A stretch of 31,827 nt of DNA from JANQJA01 sp040880285 (GTDB lineage Bacteria > Pseudomonadota > Gammaproteobacteria > Pseudomonadales > Azotimanducaceae). Position numbers and translations under genes: made by a program. The stretch spans positions 1-31,827 of the forward strand of contig JBBDIT010000028.1 in the NCBI GenBank assembly GCA_040880285.1, written 5' to 3'. Every line of letters starts with the position of its first letter. Within the stretch, counting starts at the first letter, position 1. Below the pieces are notes generated by a model. It was not told the origin of the DNA. It saw nothing but the letters and a program-made list of their open reading frames with translations, and searched no databases. Positions 7,745-15,242 of this stretch are shown piece by piece.

Positions 7745-8398
7745 ATGGAAACTGAAAAGACAGACTTTCTGGAAAAACTCGCCCGGTTACGAGCCACGCA
7801 GTGCGAGCAGATCCCGACGCCGCAGATGGCGGTTCTGACGCGGTTGACTGCCCGTTTGCGGCGAAGTGGGATATTGAGCCGATGTATCCAGCCAGGTGAA
7901 TCCGCACCGGACTTCAAATTTGTGGACGCGACCGGCAACCGGCTTGGTCTTTACGGGTTGTTGGAGCACGGGCCGGTTGTCATCAATTTCTTCCGTGGGC
8001 TCTGGTGTCCCTATTGCAAGACGGAATTATTGGCTTTCGAATCCATTCGCGATCGACTCACGGAACTTGGCTGCCGATACCTTGCCATTACGCCACAGAA
8101 GCCCCCGCCTGAATACGGGCCGCCGAATGGCTATGAGCTGATTTTTGACCAGGATAATCGGATCGCACGACAGTTTGACCTGGTGTACACCTTGTCCGAC
8201 GAGGAGGCCGCGCTGTTTGCCGAATTGGGCGTGCAGATTGAGAAGCTCAATGAGTCAGCTTCCCGTCAATTGCCGATTCCGGCAACCTATGTGATTGCCA
8301 AAGACCGCACAGTTGCTTACCTGTTCGTGGACGTGGACTTTCGGTCGCGTTGTTGTCCTGACGACCTGATTGAGGAAGTCAAAGCCCAGTTACGTTGA
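7745..8398 (+). CDS. AhpC/TSA-type thioredoxin-fold redoxin (peroxiredoxin-like)
   Basis: 217 residues from ATG 7745; a TTG at 7733 would add four residues but sits almost on the transcription start expected from the TATAAT box. A helical N-terminus of about 50 residues is followed by a redoxin domain: PGESAPDFKFVDATG, then FFRGLWCPYCKTEL with the WCPYC active site (Cys 88 and Cys 91), and a cis-proline region PIPATYVI. This matches the AhpC/TSA-related group with a CxxC centre, likely reducing peroxides or disulfides in the cytoplasm (no signal peptide). It probably responds to the divergent LysR protein. Substrate unknown. Confidence 0.88.
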   Translation: METEKTDFLEKLARLRATQCEQIPTPQMAVLTRLTARLRRSGILSRCIQPGESAPDFKFVDATGNRLGLYGLLEHGPVVINFFRGLWCPYCKTELLAFESIRDRLTELGCRYLAITPQKPPPEYGPPNGYELIFDQDNRIARQFDLVYTLSDEEAALFAELGVQIEKLNESASRQLPIPATYVIAKDRTVAYLFVDVDFRSRCCPDDLIEEVKAQLR

Positions 8399-8408
8399 CC
8401 GGTTTTTG

Positions 8409-8465
8409 TCCGCATCAAGGCTTCTTATCCGCATCAAGGCTGTTTATCCGCGTCAAGGCTTCCTG
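8409..8465. repeat. 19-bp tandem repeat, three copies
   Basis: Units begin at 8409, 8428 and 8447; all contain TCCGC(A/G)TCAAGGCT and differ at few bases. The third copy covers the last codons and stop of the minus-strand methyltransferase-like gene, so the other two look like duplications of the gene end into the convergent gap. No T-rich terminator is visible. Confidence 0.88.
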
Positions 8466-9214
8466 AACAGGAGGGTGAAGCGATCGGTGTTGCCGGTCAC
8501 GGTCTTGCGGGCTACCTCGTAGCGAAGCTCATCGTCGGCACGATAATGGAGGTCACTGTAGTCGACGAACTCGAAGCCGGCCGCTTGCACTTCCTTGATG
8601 ATCTGTACGGGATCCATACGTCGCCAGTTTTCATCTGAGTCTGATTGCATGTGACGTCTCGTATGGTCGACAACGCCATAGTGACCGCCGGACTTCAATA
8701 CGGCGAACACGGCGTCATTGATATTCATACGACCGTCTTGAGTGAAGTTGTGCATATTACGAAAGGTGAGCGCGAGGTCTACCTCTTCACCCAGATCGAA
8801 ATTGAATTCCGGTACGCTAACGCGCCTCGAGCCCGGTGTGCGAATAAAGTTGGCACCGTCAAATGGCACTACTTCCAATGAACCAAAGCCTTCCTTACCG
8901 GCCAGTGCCGCGCCTATTCGCTCGCCACCGATGGAAACATACAGTTTGCCGCTTTCCTCGAGTGTCGGTGCCAGTATTTTTGTATACCAGCCGCCTCCCG
9001 GTACCAGTTCCAATACGGTCATGTTGTCACGCAAGCCAAAAAACTCGAGGGTATCGACTGGTTTACGGTTGCTATCTCGTGCTGTTTCGGCCTCCGACCT
9101 GATTTCCTGGGTCATGGCTGCCTTGATCTTGATTTCTGTTGCTACAAATTCGTGATGGTCAGCGATGGCACCGAGCGAGAGACTCGCCAGTGTAAGGATT
9201 GGAATCCACTTCAT
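8453..9214 (-). CDS. Exported SAM-methyltransferase-fold protein (COG4798-like)
   Basis: 253 residues with an N-terminal signal peptide (MKWIPILTLASLSLGAIA|DHH). The body has a class I methyltransferase core: the glycine-rich motif I VLELVPGGGWYT at 67-78, a possible acidic motif II region, LALTFRNMHNF at about 147-157, and LKSGGHYGVVDHT, typical of the predicted methyltransferases of COG4798. An exported SAM-dependent enzyme is odd because SAM is cytoplasmic; either the domain has another role or the leader is a membrane anchor. It is monocistronic, convergent with the redoxin and divergent from the VOC gene. No substrate can be proposed. Confidence 0.82.
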   Translation of the reverse strand: MKWIPILTLASLSLGAIADHHEFVATEIKIKAAMTQEIRSEAETARDSNRKPVDTLEFFGLRDNMTVLELVPGGGWYTKILAPTLEESGKLYVSIGGERIGAALAGKEGFGSLEVVPFDGANFIRTPGSRRVSVPEFNFDLGEEVDLALTFRNMHNFTQDGRMNINDAVFAVLKSGGHYGVVDHTRRHMQSDSDENWRRMDPVQIIKEVQAAGFEFVDYSDLHYRADDELRYEVARKTVTGNTDRFTLLFRKP

Positions 9215-9259
9215 TATTACTCTCCATTGGTGTGTATGACATGCCTTGAGGACATAGTA

Positions 9260-9271
9260 ACCGGATCCGGT
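9260..9271. promoter_or_regulatory. 12-bp perfect palindrome in a divergent promoter gap
   Basis: ACCGGATCCGGT lies in the 131-bp gap between the methyltransferase-like and VOC genes; CCGGATC recurs at 9291-9297. A near-palindrome TGTTAC-A-GTGACA (9305-9317) and a TATAAC box (9321-9326) follow. The function is speculative. Confidence 0.3.
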
Positions 9272-9345
9272 AATTGATGCGCCCCGGAGTCCGGATCGAA
9301 ATCCTGTTACAGTGACATCATATAACCTGCTGACGGATATTGGGA

Positions 9346-10101
9346 ATGATACTCAGACAAGTTGCCCTGGTGGCAAACGAACTCGCTCCAATACGAGCCC
9401 GGTTGTTTGCGCTGCTGGGGCTCAAGGCGGACCACGTAGATCCTGGAGTAGGCGAATTCGGCTTGCATAATTCGGTGATGGCCATAGGGGACACTTTCCT
9501 CGAGATTGTGGCGCCAACACAAGAAGGTACGTCTGCCGGACGCCTGCTCGAACGGCGGGGTGGTGATGGTGGGTATATGGTACTGGTGCAGGTCGACGAC
9601 ATCGAAAGGTATCGACAGCTCACGGAGTCGCTTTCTATTCGCAAAGTATGGAGCATCGATCGGGACGACGTCAGGGCGTTTCACGTCCATCCCCGGGATA
9701 TGGGGGCGGCAATCGTCTCTTTTGACCAGATGATTCCAGAGGAGAGTTGGGTCTGGGCTGGCGCGGACTGGCAGGACAGGCGTGCCCGGCACGTGTCGTC
9801 GATTTCTGCTGTGGATATCCAGGGCAAGGACCCGGAATCTTTGGCGCGGAGATGGTCTAAGGCTCTGGACCGGGAAGTGATAACCCGGGCGGGCGAGCCA
9901 GTGATCCAACTCGACAGGGGCCGGATAAACTTTCGTGAGGCGATGGACGGCCGGGGTGATGGTGTTTCCGGGCTCGAATTTGAAGTGGCAGACAGGGCTG
10001 CGGTTGAGTCTGCGGCTTCAGCACTCGGGCTGGTGTGGGAAGAAAACTGCGTAACAGTGTGTGGTACCCGGTTTCGGTTCGGGCAAGCCACGGGGTCATA
10101 A
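9346..10101 (+). CDS. VOC-fold (glyoxalase-like) protein
   Basis: 251 residues from ATG 9346 (a TTG two codons earlier is possible). The N-terminal half starts ILRQVALVANELAPIRARLFALLGL and contains FGLHNSVMAIGDTFLEIVAP, the paired-beta pattern of glyoxalase-like VOC domains (Glyoxalase_3-like); the second half repeats the fold more weakly (SAVDIQGKDPESLARRW, then GLEFEVADRAAVE). VOC proteins include dioxygenases, isomerases and resistance proteins; the reaction here cannot be told. It stops 2 bases before the ATG of the zinc-ribbon gene, so the two form an operon. Confidence 0.8.
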   Translation: MILRQVALVANELAPIRARLFALLGLKADHVDPGVGEFGLHNSVMAIGDTFLEIVAPTQEGTSAGRLLERRGGDGGYMVLVQVDDIERYRQLTESLSIRKVWSIDRDDVRAFHVHPRDMGAAIVSFDQMIPEESWVWAGADWQDRRARHVSSISAVDIQGKDPESLARRWSKALDREVITRAGEPVIQLDRGRINFREAMDGRGDGVSGLEFEVADRAAVESAASALGLVWEENCVTVCGTRFRFGQATGS

Positions 10102-10103
10102 AA

Positions 10104-10730
10104 ATGTTGTTTGTGTTTGGTGAGAAGGTGCACGGCGCGGAGGTCGATGCTGGCCAGCGGGACTGCGGTGTTTGCGGCCGGACCACGTCGTTCAGGCGAG
10201 TCATCGAGACCAATTATTTTTGTATTTTTGGTCTGCGTCTGCTGCCGATTGAGCGTGTTGCCGACTATTTAGAATGTAGTCAGTGTGGCAATGCATTCAC
10301 CGACGCCAGTGATATTCCGGCACACTTACCCATTGTACAACGTGGCATCACCTACCTACTGCTGGGCTACGGTATGCACGAGCACCGCGATGTCGCGCAG
10401 GACATCGGTAAGAAAGTGACCGGCTTTGAATTCACGGCGGAGGAGTTAACCGGCCTCATCCGCTCAATGGATGCGGGTGATGAGGAGTTTTTTGAGTCGT
10501 TGCGGCGGAGCGCGGCGACCATGAACATAAGAGGAAAGGAGCAGGTCATTGCGGCGGCCTTTCTGATGACCCATGCATCCTGCGAGATCCAGTACGAGGA
10601 TCGTCTGCGTATCAACCTGATGGGCAATGCTCTTGGGCTTTCCCTGGCTTTTGTGGGCGAGTGTATCGAGCATGTCAGGCGTAAGGGTTATTTTGGTGTC
10701 CGCAGGATCTTGCAAACCCAGATCGTTTAG
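10104..10730 (+). CDS. Zinc-ribbon protein with helical C-terminal domain
   Basis: 208 residues from ATG 10104, two bases after the VOC stop. Two CxxC knuckles (CGVC near residue 21 and CSQC near residue 59) form a zinc ribbon; between them lies FCIFGLRLLPIERVADYLEC, as in zinc-ribbon proteins that carry a membrane- or partner-binding loop. The remainder is alpha-helical (residues 80-200), rich in acidic residues (EELTGLIRSMDAGDEEFFESL), somewhat like a TerB-type helical bundle, though this is only an impression. The frame is open further upstream, but that part overlaps the VOC gene. Unknown function. Confidence 0.75.
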   Translation: MLFVFGEKVHGAEVDAGQRDCGVCGRTTSFRRVIETNYFCIFGLRLLPIERVADYLECSQCGNAFTDASDIPAHLPIVQRGITYLLLGYGMHEHRDVAQDIGKKVTGFEFTAEELTGLIRSMDAGDEEFFESLRRSAATMNIRGKEQVIAAAFLMTHASCEIQYEDRLRINLMGNALGLSLAFVGECIEHVRRKGYFGVRRILQTQIV

Positions 10731-10742
10731 ACCGGTCATTTA

Positions 10743-10771
10743 TTGACAATATTTGATCATTTCAGGACACT
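10743..10771 (+). promoter_or_regulatory. Possible promoter of the AraC-type gene
   Basis: A perfect -35 TTGACA (10743-10748) is followed after 17 bases by a weak -10 GACACT (10766-10771), leaving a short leader before ATG 10802. Confidence 0.4.
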
Positions 10772-10801
10772 GGGTAATCCCTGGTCAGCTGTTGACGTTC
10801 C

Positions 10802-11821
10802 ATGTTCCACAACTACAGTCTTGATAAGCGTGTCATCCGGATGTCGCAGATGGCGAGCATGGTGGAGATCATGAACCTGAGGGGCTATGGAGCCGAGGAA
10901 GTGCTTTCCGGCACGGGCCTTGGTGAGCGCGATCTTGAAGATACCGAAGCACGAGTCAGTTACCGGCAGCGGATACAACAGCTCGAGAATGTCATCGACC
11001 GGGTGCCTCCCGGTGCCTGGCTGGACTGGGGCAATGATGTGTCCATATCAGACTTCGGGTTGCTCGGCTACGCGATGATGAGTAGCGCAACGCTTGAGAA
11101 AGCGATCCAGATTGCGGTCAAATACCACAAGATGGCGGGCGCCATGTTCGAACTTATATTTGTGAAGGAGGGAGACGACGCCGTACTTCGCCTGGATCAT
11201 TTGTTGGCTGGTGGTACCGTTGGCCAGATGGTTGTAGAACAGTTGTTTGTGGGGATCACTCCGCTTATGGAGCTCTTGACGGGCCGACCATTCCGGCCAA
11301 ACGTGATCCACTTCAACCATGCAGAGCCACCCTATGCAGTGAAGTATGCTTCCGTCTTTCGTTGCCCAATTCGGTTTAATCAACGCTACTCTGAATATCG
11401 GTTCGATTCATCCTTGTTGCAACGACCACTGGCGGAGGCAGATGCCAACACTGCGCGTATCTGTGAAGAGTCATGCAGAAAATTATTGAATCAGATGGAG
11501 ATTGAGGAAGATATCGTGTCGCGAATCTGTCATCTACTGCTAAGCACACCGGGAGAGTTCCCCAAGCTTGATCATATCGCTTCCAACCTGTCTATAGGGA
11601 CACGCACGCTTCGCCGCAGGTTGAAATCGTTAGGGACGAGCTATCAGCGCATCCTTGATGATGTCAAGAAAGAATTGGCGATGGAGTATCTGCAGACAAC
11701 TACGCTATCCATTCAGGAAATTTCGGACCTCCTGGGGTATTCAGAGGTAACGAATTTTCGCCGTGCGTTCGTAAAATGGGCCGGTGTTTCGCCTTATCGA
11801 TATCGTCAGGAGCTAGACTGA
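10802..11821 (+). CDS. AraC-family regulator with AraC-type ligand domain
   Basis: 339 residues. Residues about 20-210 match the Arabinose-binding-domain-of-AraC type (PF12625) found in regulators such as OruR/ArgR-like proteins: ending of the domain YSEYRFDSSLLQRPLAEADAN is typical. The C-terminus (about 235-335) is the AraC double helix-turn-helix: IASNLSIGTRTLRRRLKSLG, then IQEISDLLGYSEVTNFRRAFVKWAGVSPYRYRQ. The gene ends 9 bases inside the 3' end of the convergent ABC permease gene, so the two transcripts are antisense at their tails. The ligand is unknown; regulation of the neighbouring ABC genes is possible but not shown. Confidence 0.92.
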   Translation: MFHNYSLDKRVIRMSQMASMVEIMNLRGYGAEEVLSGTGLGERDLEDTEARVSYRQRIQQLENVIDRVPPGAWLDWGNDVSISDFGLLGYAMMSSATLEKAIQIAVKYHKMAGAMFELIFVKEGDDAVLRLDHLLAGGTVGQMVVEQLFVGITPLMELLTGRPFRPNVIHFNHAEPPYAVKYASVFRCPIRFNQRYSEYRFDSSLLQRPLAEADANTARICEESCRKLLNQMEIEEDIVSRICHLLLSTPGEFPKLDHIASNLSIGTRTLRRRLKSLGTSYQRILDDVKKELAMEYLQTTTLSIQEISDLLGYSEVTNFRRAFVKWAGVSPYRYRQELD

Positions 11822-13021
11822 ACGTGTTGCAACGGCAGGGGCAATATTGGTTGCGCGTCGCGCGGGCCAGTAGGCCGCGAACTGGCTGACAACCCACAGA
11901 ACCAGAATGCTGGCGCCCAGATAACGCCAGTCAAGGCGTGGCAGATCGAAACTGGTTTCGAGCCAGTAGCCGACACCCACTGTGAGCAAACAACCACCGA
12001 TTGCGCCAAGGGTTGTAATCAGCCAGTTTTCCACAAGGAAGTAACGCAGGATATCCATCCGGGTGGCGCCCAGTGCTCGCCGGATACCGATCTGTTTGGT
12101 CCGCTGGCTGACAAAGTAGGATGCAAGGCCGGTGATTACAAGTGCCGTTAGTCCGACCAGCAGGATGATGACTGCGATCAGTATATTGGTCATCGCGCGG
12201 TCGAGTTCGTAGCTGCGTGCAACAATGTCTTCATGGGCAGATACCTCGCGTATGACCCGGTTTCGGTTTAATTTGAACAGTTCGGATTCGAGTACCGGGA
12301 TCAGCGCGTCCCGTCGACCGGGCCTGGACCGGACCAGGTATCGCACGAAATTTTGGGCAGATACGCGTGCATGGAAGAGGTTTCGATCGAGCCCGTCCCA
12401 ATTCACCCACGACCCCTGCATGTGATCCACAATACCGATAATGGTCGCCGGTTCCATGTTGCCCCAGTACACGACATTGCCGAGAGGGTCCTGCTGCGGA
12501 AAGAGTTCGTCGCCGAGCGCTTGCGTGACGATGACCACTTCTGCTGTTTGTGGTTCGTCGCCGGGGCTGCGCATCTGGACTTCTTCGGGGCGAAAATTAC
12601 GTCCGCGGACCAGGTTTGCACCCAGGGTTTCCAGGCCGTATTCATCGAGTTGGTAACGGGCAGTACTTGTGGGGGTGACATTTTCATCCGGCAGGGTACG
12701 CAGGCCAGTGCCGGATCCACTGCCAGACAGTGGGAAGTGGTTGATGACCGTTGCCTGATCCACATCCGGGTGATAACGCAGAAAGTCAAGGTCTCGCCTG
12801 ATGTCGGCAAGTCCATCGCTATCGTCTCCCGTTGACCGGATGGAGATTGCAATCAGGTTAGCTACATCCATACCGGTAGGGCGATTCATCTTTTCTATGC
12901 GAGCGTTAATGATGAACATTGCGTTGACTATAATCGCAAGGCTCACCGCGATCTGCAGCGCAACCAGAAAAGTGCCGGTTTTGTGATGTAACAGGGCGCG
13001 GACGATGGGACCTGTCTCCAT
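11813..13021 (-). CDS. MacB/FtsX-type ABC permease (second subunit)
   Basis: 402 residues from ATG 13021, selected because an AAGGA site lies 8 bases upstream; the frame extends to 13114 but that part overlaps the previous gene. Helix near residues 15-40, MacB-like periplasmic domain (about 42-275), then helices in the last 125 residues, with the coupling motif SQRTKQIGIRRALGATRMDILRYF. It begins 11 bases after the stop of the sister permease and completes a three-gene ATPase-permease-permease operon. No membrane-fusion protein of the MacA type is present beside it. Substrate unknown. Confidence 0.92.
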   Translation of the reverse strand: METGPIVRALLHHKTGTFLVALQIAVSLAIIVNAMFIINARIEKMNRPTGMDVANLIAISIRSTGDDSDGLADIRRDLDFLRYHPDVDQATVINHFPLSGSGSGTGLRTLPDENVTPTSTARYQLDEYGLETLGANLVRGRNFRPEEVQMRSPGDEPQTAEVVIVTQALGDELFPQQDPLGNVVYWGNMEPATIIGIVDHMQGSWVNWDGLDRNLFHARVSAQNFVRYLVRSRPGRRDALIPVLESELFKLNRNRVIREVSAHEDIVARSYELDRAMTNILIAVIILLVGLTALVITGLASYFVSQRTKQIGIRRALGATRMDILRYFLVENWLITTLGAIGGCLLTVGVGYWLETSFDLPRLDWRYLGASILVLWVVSQFAAYWPARRATNIAPAVATRSV

Positions 13022-13032
13022 GGATATTGTCC

Positions 13033-14352
13033 TTACTGAGTTTTCAATTGTTGTGCCGGCGCGATCGCGCAAGTCTTTACGGCCGGATAGATACCAGCCA
13101 ACAGACTGGTACACACAGAAACGGCAATGGCCGTTACAATCATGGTTGTGTCAATTTCAAAAAGTGCTTGCGGGGCACGGGTAATGGCAGCACCCAGGGC
13201 ATTCAAACTGGCCCAGGTTAATGTAATGCCGATGGCACCACCACAGGTACCGATGACGGCCACTTCAATCAGGTTCTGACTGATTACCTGAGTCTTATTG
13301 GCACCCAGGGCACGACGCAAGCTCATCTCGCCGGACCGCCCTTCAAATTTAGTCAGCAACAGTGAAACACTGCTGAGTAAACAAACCACGAGAAACAAAA
13401 ATCCAAGGCCCACCAGTACGCGTACATCCTTTTGTACAATTTCGTGGTAAGCCATCCATTCCATCACATCGTGAAGCTGGTTATTGAGTGGCCGTTCAAA
13501 CCGGCCCAGTTTTTTTTGTTCCATAACATAGGCATCGATGTGTGCCTGGTAGGCCGCCTTGTCTTCAGGTGTGGGTAGTTCTGCCCAGAATTGCAGCCAT
13601 ACAGCCTCTGAATTGAGCCAGTCCTCAAATGACCGGATGGGCTCCGGCTTCCATCCCCAATCACTGCCGGCGGAATTGAATTTCATGCGCGGTGTTAACG
13701 AGAGGGGAACGAAAACTTCACTGACCTCGTCAAGCCCCCCTTCAATCACATCATAAAACCGTGGCATGGGTTCCCATTGATCCATAACACCGGTTATCGT
13801 GAATTCACGACCATTGACTGTCACCCGTCGACCCACGCTGTCCTCGCCACCGAATAGGCGGTCATTAATCTTTCGGTTGATAACCATAACCTGCGCCGAA
13901 ACGCGGTCGGCCTGCCTGTCCCATCCTCCACCGTATCGAAATGACGGTTCGAACATAGGGAAAAAGTCACTGGAAGTAACTCGTGCACTGACCTCAAACG
14001 GCAGTTGATTTTCTCCTTGTGGGGTGATCACCAGTTCCGCTTCAAACATACCAGCCTGCCGACTGGCGTACCCTGCCTCCAGCAAGGCGTTGACATCACG
14101 CCAGGTCATCTGGTGTGGTGGACGTTCAGGGCGATCTGAGTCAAACGGGCGCAGGGGATTCCAGCTATCGAGTTGGACCGCAAAAAGTTGCTCACTCTTG
14201 CGTGGAATCGGGTTGCTGGCCATCACGTAATACACCGTCAACATGGTCATGGAGACGGCAATGCCCACGGCAATTGCAGCGACCACCAGCAATGTCAGGG
14301 CCGGGTTGCGCCTCATGCTGCGGATTGCATTGGTCAGGTAATAAGCGAACAT
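13033..14352 (-). CDS. MacB/FtsX-type ABC permease (first subunit)
   Basis: 439 residues. First helix at about 18-45 after the typical LTNAIRSMRRNPALTLLVV start; periplasmic MacB-like domain (about 50-315) that includes an MTWRDVNALLEAG segment and a long insert around 240-300; three C-terminal helices (about 325-350, 370-400, 405-430). The motif GEMSLRRALGANKTQVISQNL is the FtsX coupling loop. Its start overlaps the end of the ATPase gene by 19 bases, so translation is coupled. Confidence 0.92.
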   Translation of the reverse strand: MFAYYLTNAIRSMRRNPALTLLVVAAIAVGIAVSMTMLTVYYVMASNPIPRKSEQLFAVQLDSWNPLRPFDSDRPERPPHQMTWRDVNALLEAGYASRQAGMFEAELVITPQGENQLPFEVSARVTSSDFFPMFEPSFRYGGGWDRQADRVSAQVMVINRKINDRLFGGEDSVGRRVTVNGREFTITGVMDQWEPMPRFYDVIEGGLDEVSEVFVPLSLTPRMKFNSAGSDWGWKPEPIRSFEDWLNSEAVWLQFWAELPTPEDKAAYQAHIDAYVMEQKKLGRFERPLNNQLHDVMEWMAYHEIVQKDVRVLVGLGFLFLVVCLLSSVSLLLTKFEGRSGEMSLRRALGANKTQVISQNLIEVAVIGTCGGAIGITLTWASLNALGAAITRAPQALFEIDTTMIVTAIAVSVCTSLLAGIYPAVKTCAIAPAQQLKTQ

Positions 14353-15053
14353 GCCAGGTCCTGGGCGTGAGCCCCAAGCTGGGTGGTCCCGCCGGATTCG
14401 AGTTTTCCATCCAACAGGGTGATGTTCCTTGAAGCCATGGCGGCGAGCGATGGATCGTGCGTGACCATCACGATGGTGGTGCCGGCTTGGTTGATTTCCT
14501 GCAAGAGTTCCATGACCTGACCCGCCATTTGCGTATCCAGGTTGCCTGTGGGCTCGTCCGCCAGCAGGAACAAGGGATCACCAGCCAATGCCCTTGCAAT
14601 CGCGACCCTTTGCTGTTGGCCGCCGGAAAGTTGTGAGGGCAGGTGCCTGGACCGTGAACCAAGGCCCACGCGGAGCAGTGCATCTTCGATTCGTCGCCGC
14701 CGTTCAGGCGCTTTCATGCCGCGATAGCGAAGGGGTACGTCGACATTGTCAAAGATATCGAGATCCGGGATCAGGTTAAAAGACTGGAAAATAAATCCGA
14801 TCTTCTGGTTGCGAATCCGGGAGCGGGCAGCGTCGTCAAGGTTGCCGACGTCTTCGCCTTCCAGCTTGTAGGTCCCTGATTCGAATGTCTCCAGTAGCCC
14901 TGCGATATTGAGAAACGTGGTCTTACCGGAGCCGGAAGGGCCGGTAACCGCCACAAACTCACCAGCATCAACCTGCACACACAGGCCGTCAAGCGCTCGG
15001 GTTTGTACCCTATCAGTCCGGTACACTTTTGAAACCTGGTCCATTTCCAGCAC
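14334..15053 (-). CDS. ABC transporter ATP-binding protein, MacB/LolD type
   Basis: 239 residues. Walker A GPSGSGKT at 38-45, Q-loop Gln 90, signature LSGGQ at 142-146, Walker B ending in Glu 167 and switch His 199 are intact. The GTG at 15053 is favoured because GAGGA lies about 8 bases upstream; an ATG three codons later is possible but would be too far from it. The last 20 residues (SGGTTQLGAHAQDLACSLIT) run past the ABC domain and overlap the permease start. First gene of an operon with both permeases; the three resemble peptide or macrolide efflux and stress ABC systems. Confidence 0.94.
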   Translation of the reverse strand: MLEMDQVSKVYRTDRVQTRALDGLCVQVDAGEFVAVTGPSGSGKTTFLNIAGLLETFESGTYKLEGEDVGNLDDAARSRIRNQKIGFIFQSFNLIPDLDIFDNVDVPLRYRGMKAPERRRRIEDALLRVGLGSRSRHLPSQLSGGQQQRVAIARALAGDPLFLLADEPTGNLDTQMAGQVMELLQEINQAGTTIVMVTHDPSLAAMASRNITLLDGKLESGGTTQLGAHAQDLACSLIT

Positions 15054-15113
15054 GGCGGGTGTCCTCTTGTAATTATTCTCATGTCTTATTGACGCGGCTC
15101 AACTCAAAAAGGT

Positions 15114-15227
15114 TTGATTATTTTTTGGTGGTGGGACCAGATGTTTTGTTTACTCTTGTGAAGCTGGTATGGTCCCTGGATTCATTGGTATCTCTCTATA
15201 TAGCAACCGAGTGATAAAAATAATCAA
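15114..15227 (+). promoter_or_regulatory. Nested inverted repeats before the MFS gene (riboswitch-like leader candidate)
   Basis: An outer perfect 12-bp repeat, TTGATTATTTTT (15114-15125) with AAAAATAATCAA (15216-15227), encloses two further pairings. The first is GGGACCA (15133-15139) with TGGTCCC (15170-15176), whose loop holds a small TTTAC/GTGAA hairpin. The second is CATTGGT (15183-15189) with ACCGAGTG (15206-15213), with one bulged G and one G-U pair. The result is a three-way-junction shape whose closing strand ends one base before the AAGGAG ribosome site (15229-15234). Whether 15114 is transcribed is open: TTGACG (15089-15094) with TTTGAT (15113-15118) could place the start inside the left arm. 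Confidence 0.5.
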
Positions 15228-15242
15228 CAAGGAGCTCAGGCG

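Noticed and set aside
9307..9909. 200-residue minus-strand ORF
   Set aside because: Antisense to the VOC gene; composition and lack of motifs mark a shadow frame.
11813..13114. Permease gene read from 13114
   Set aside because: The first 31 codons overlap the end of the sister permease; ATG 13021 has AAGGA 8 bases upstream and starts the normal N-terminus.
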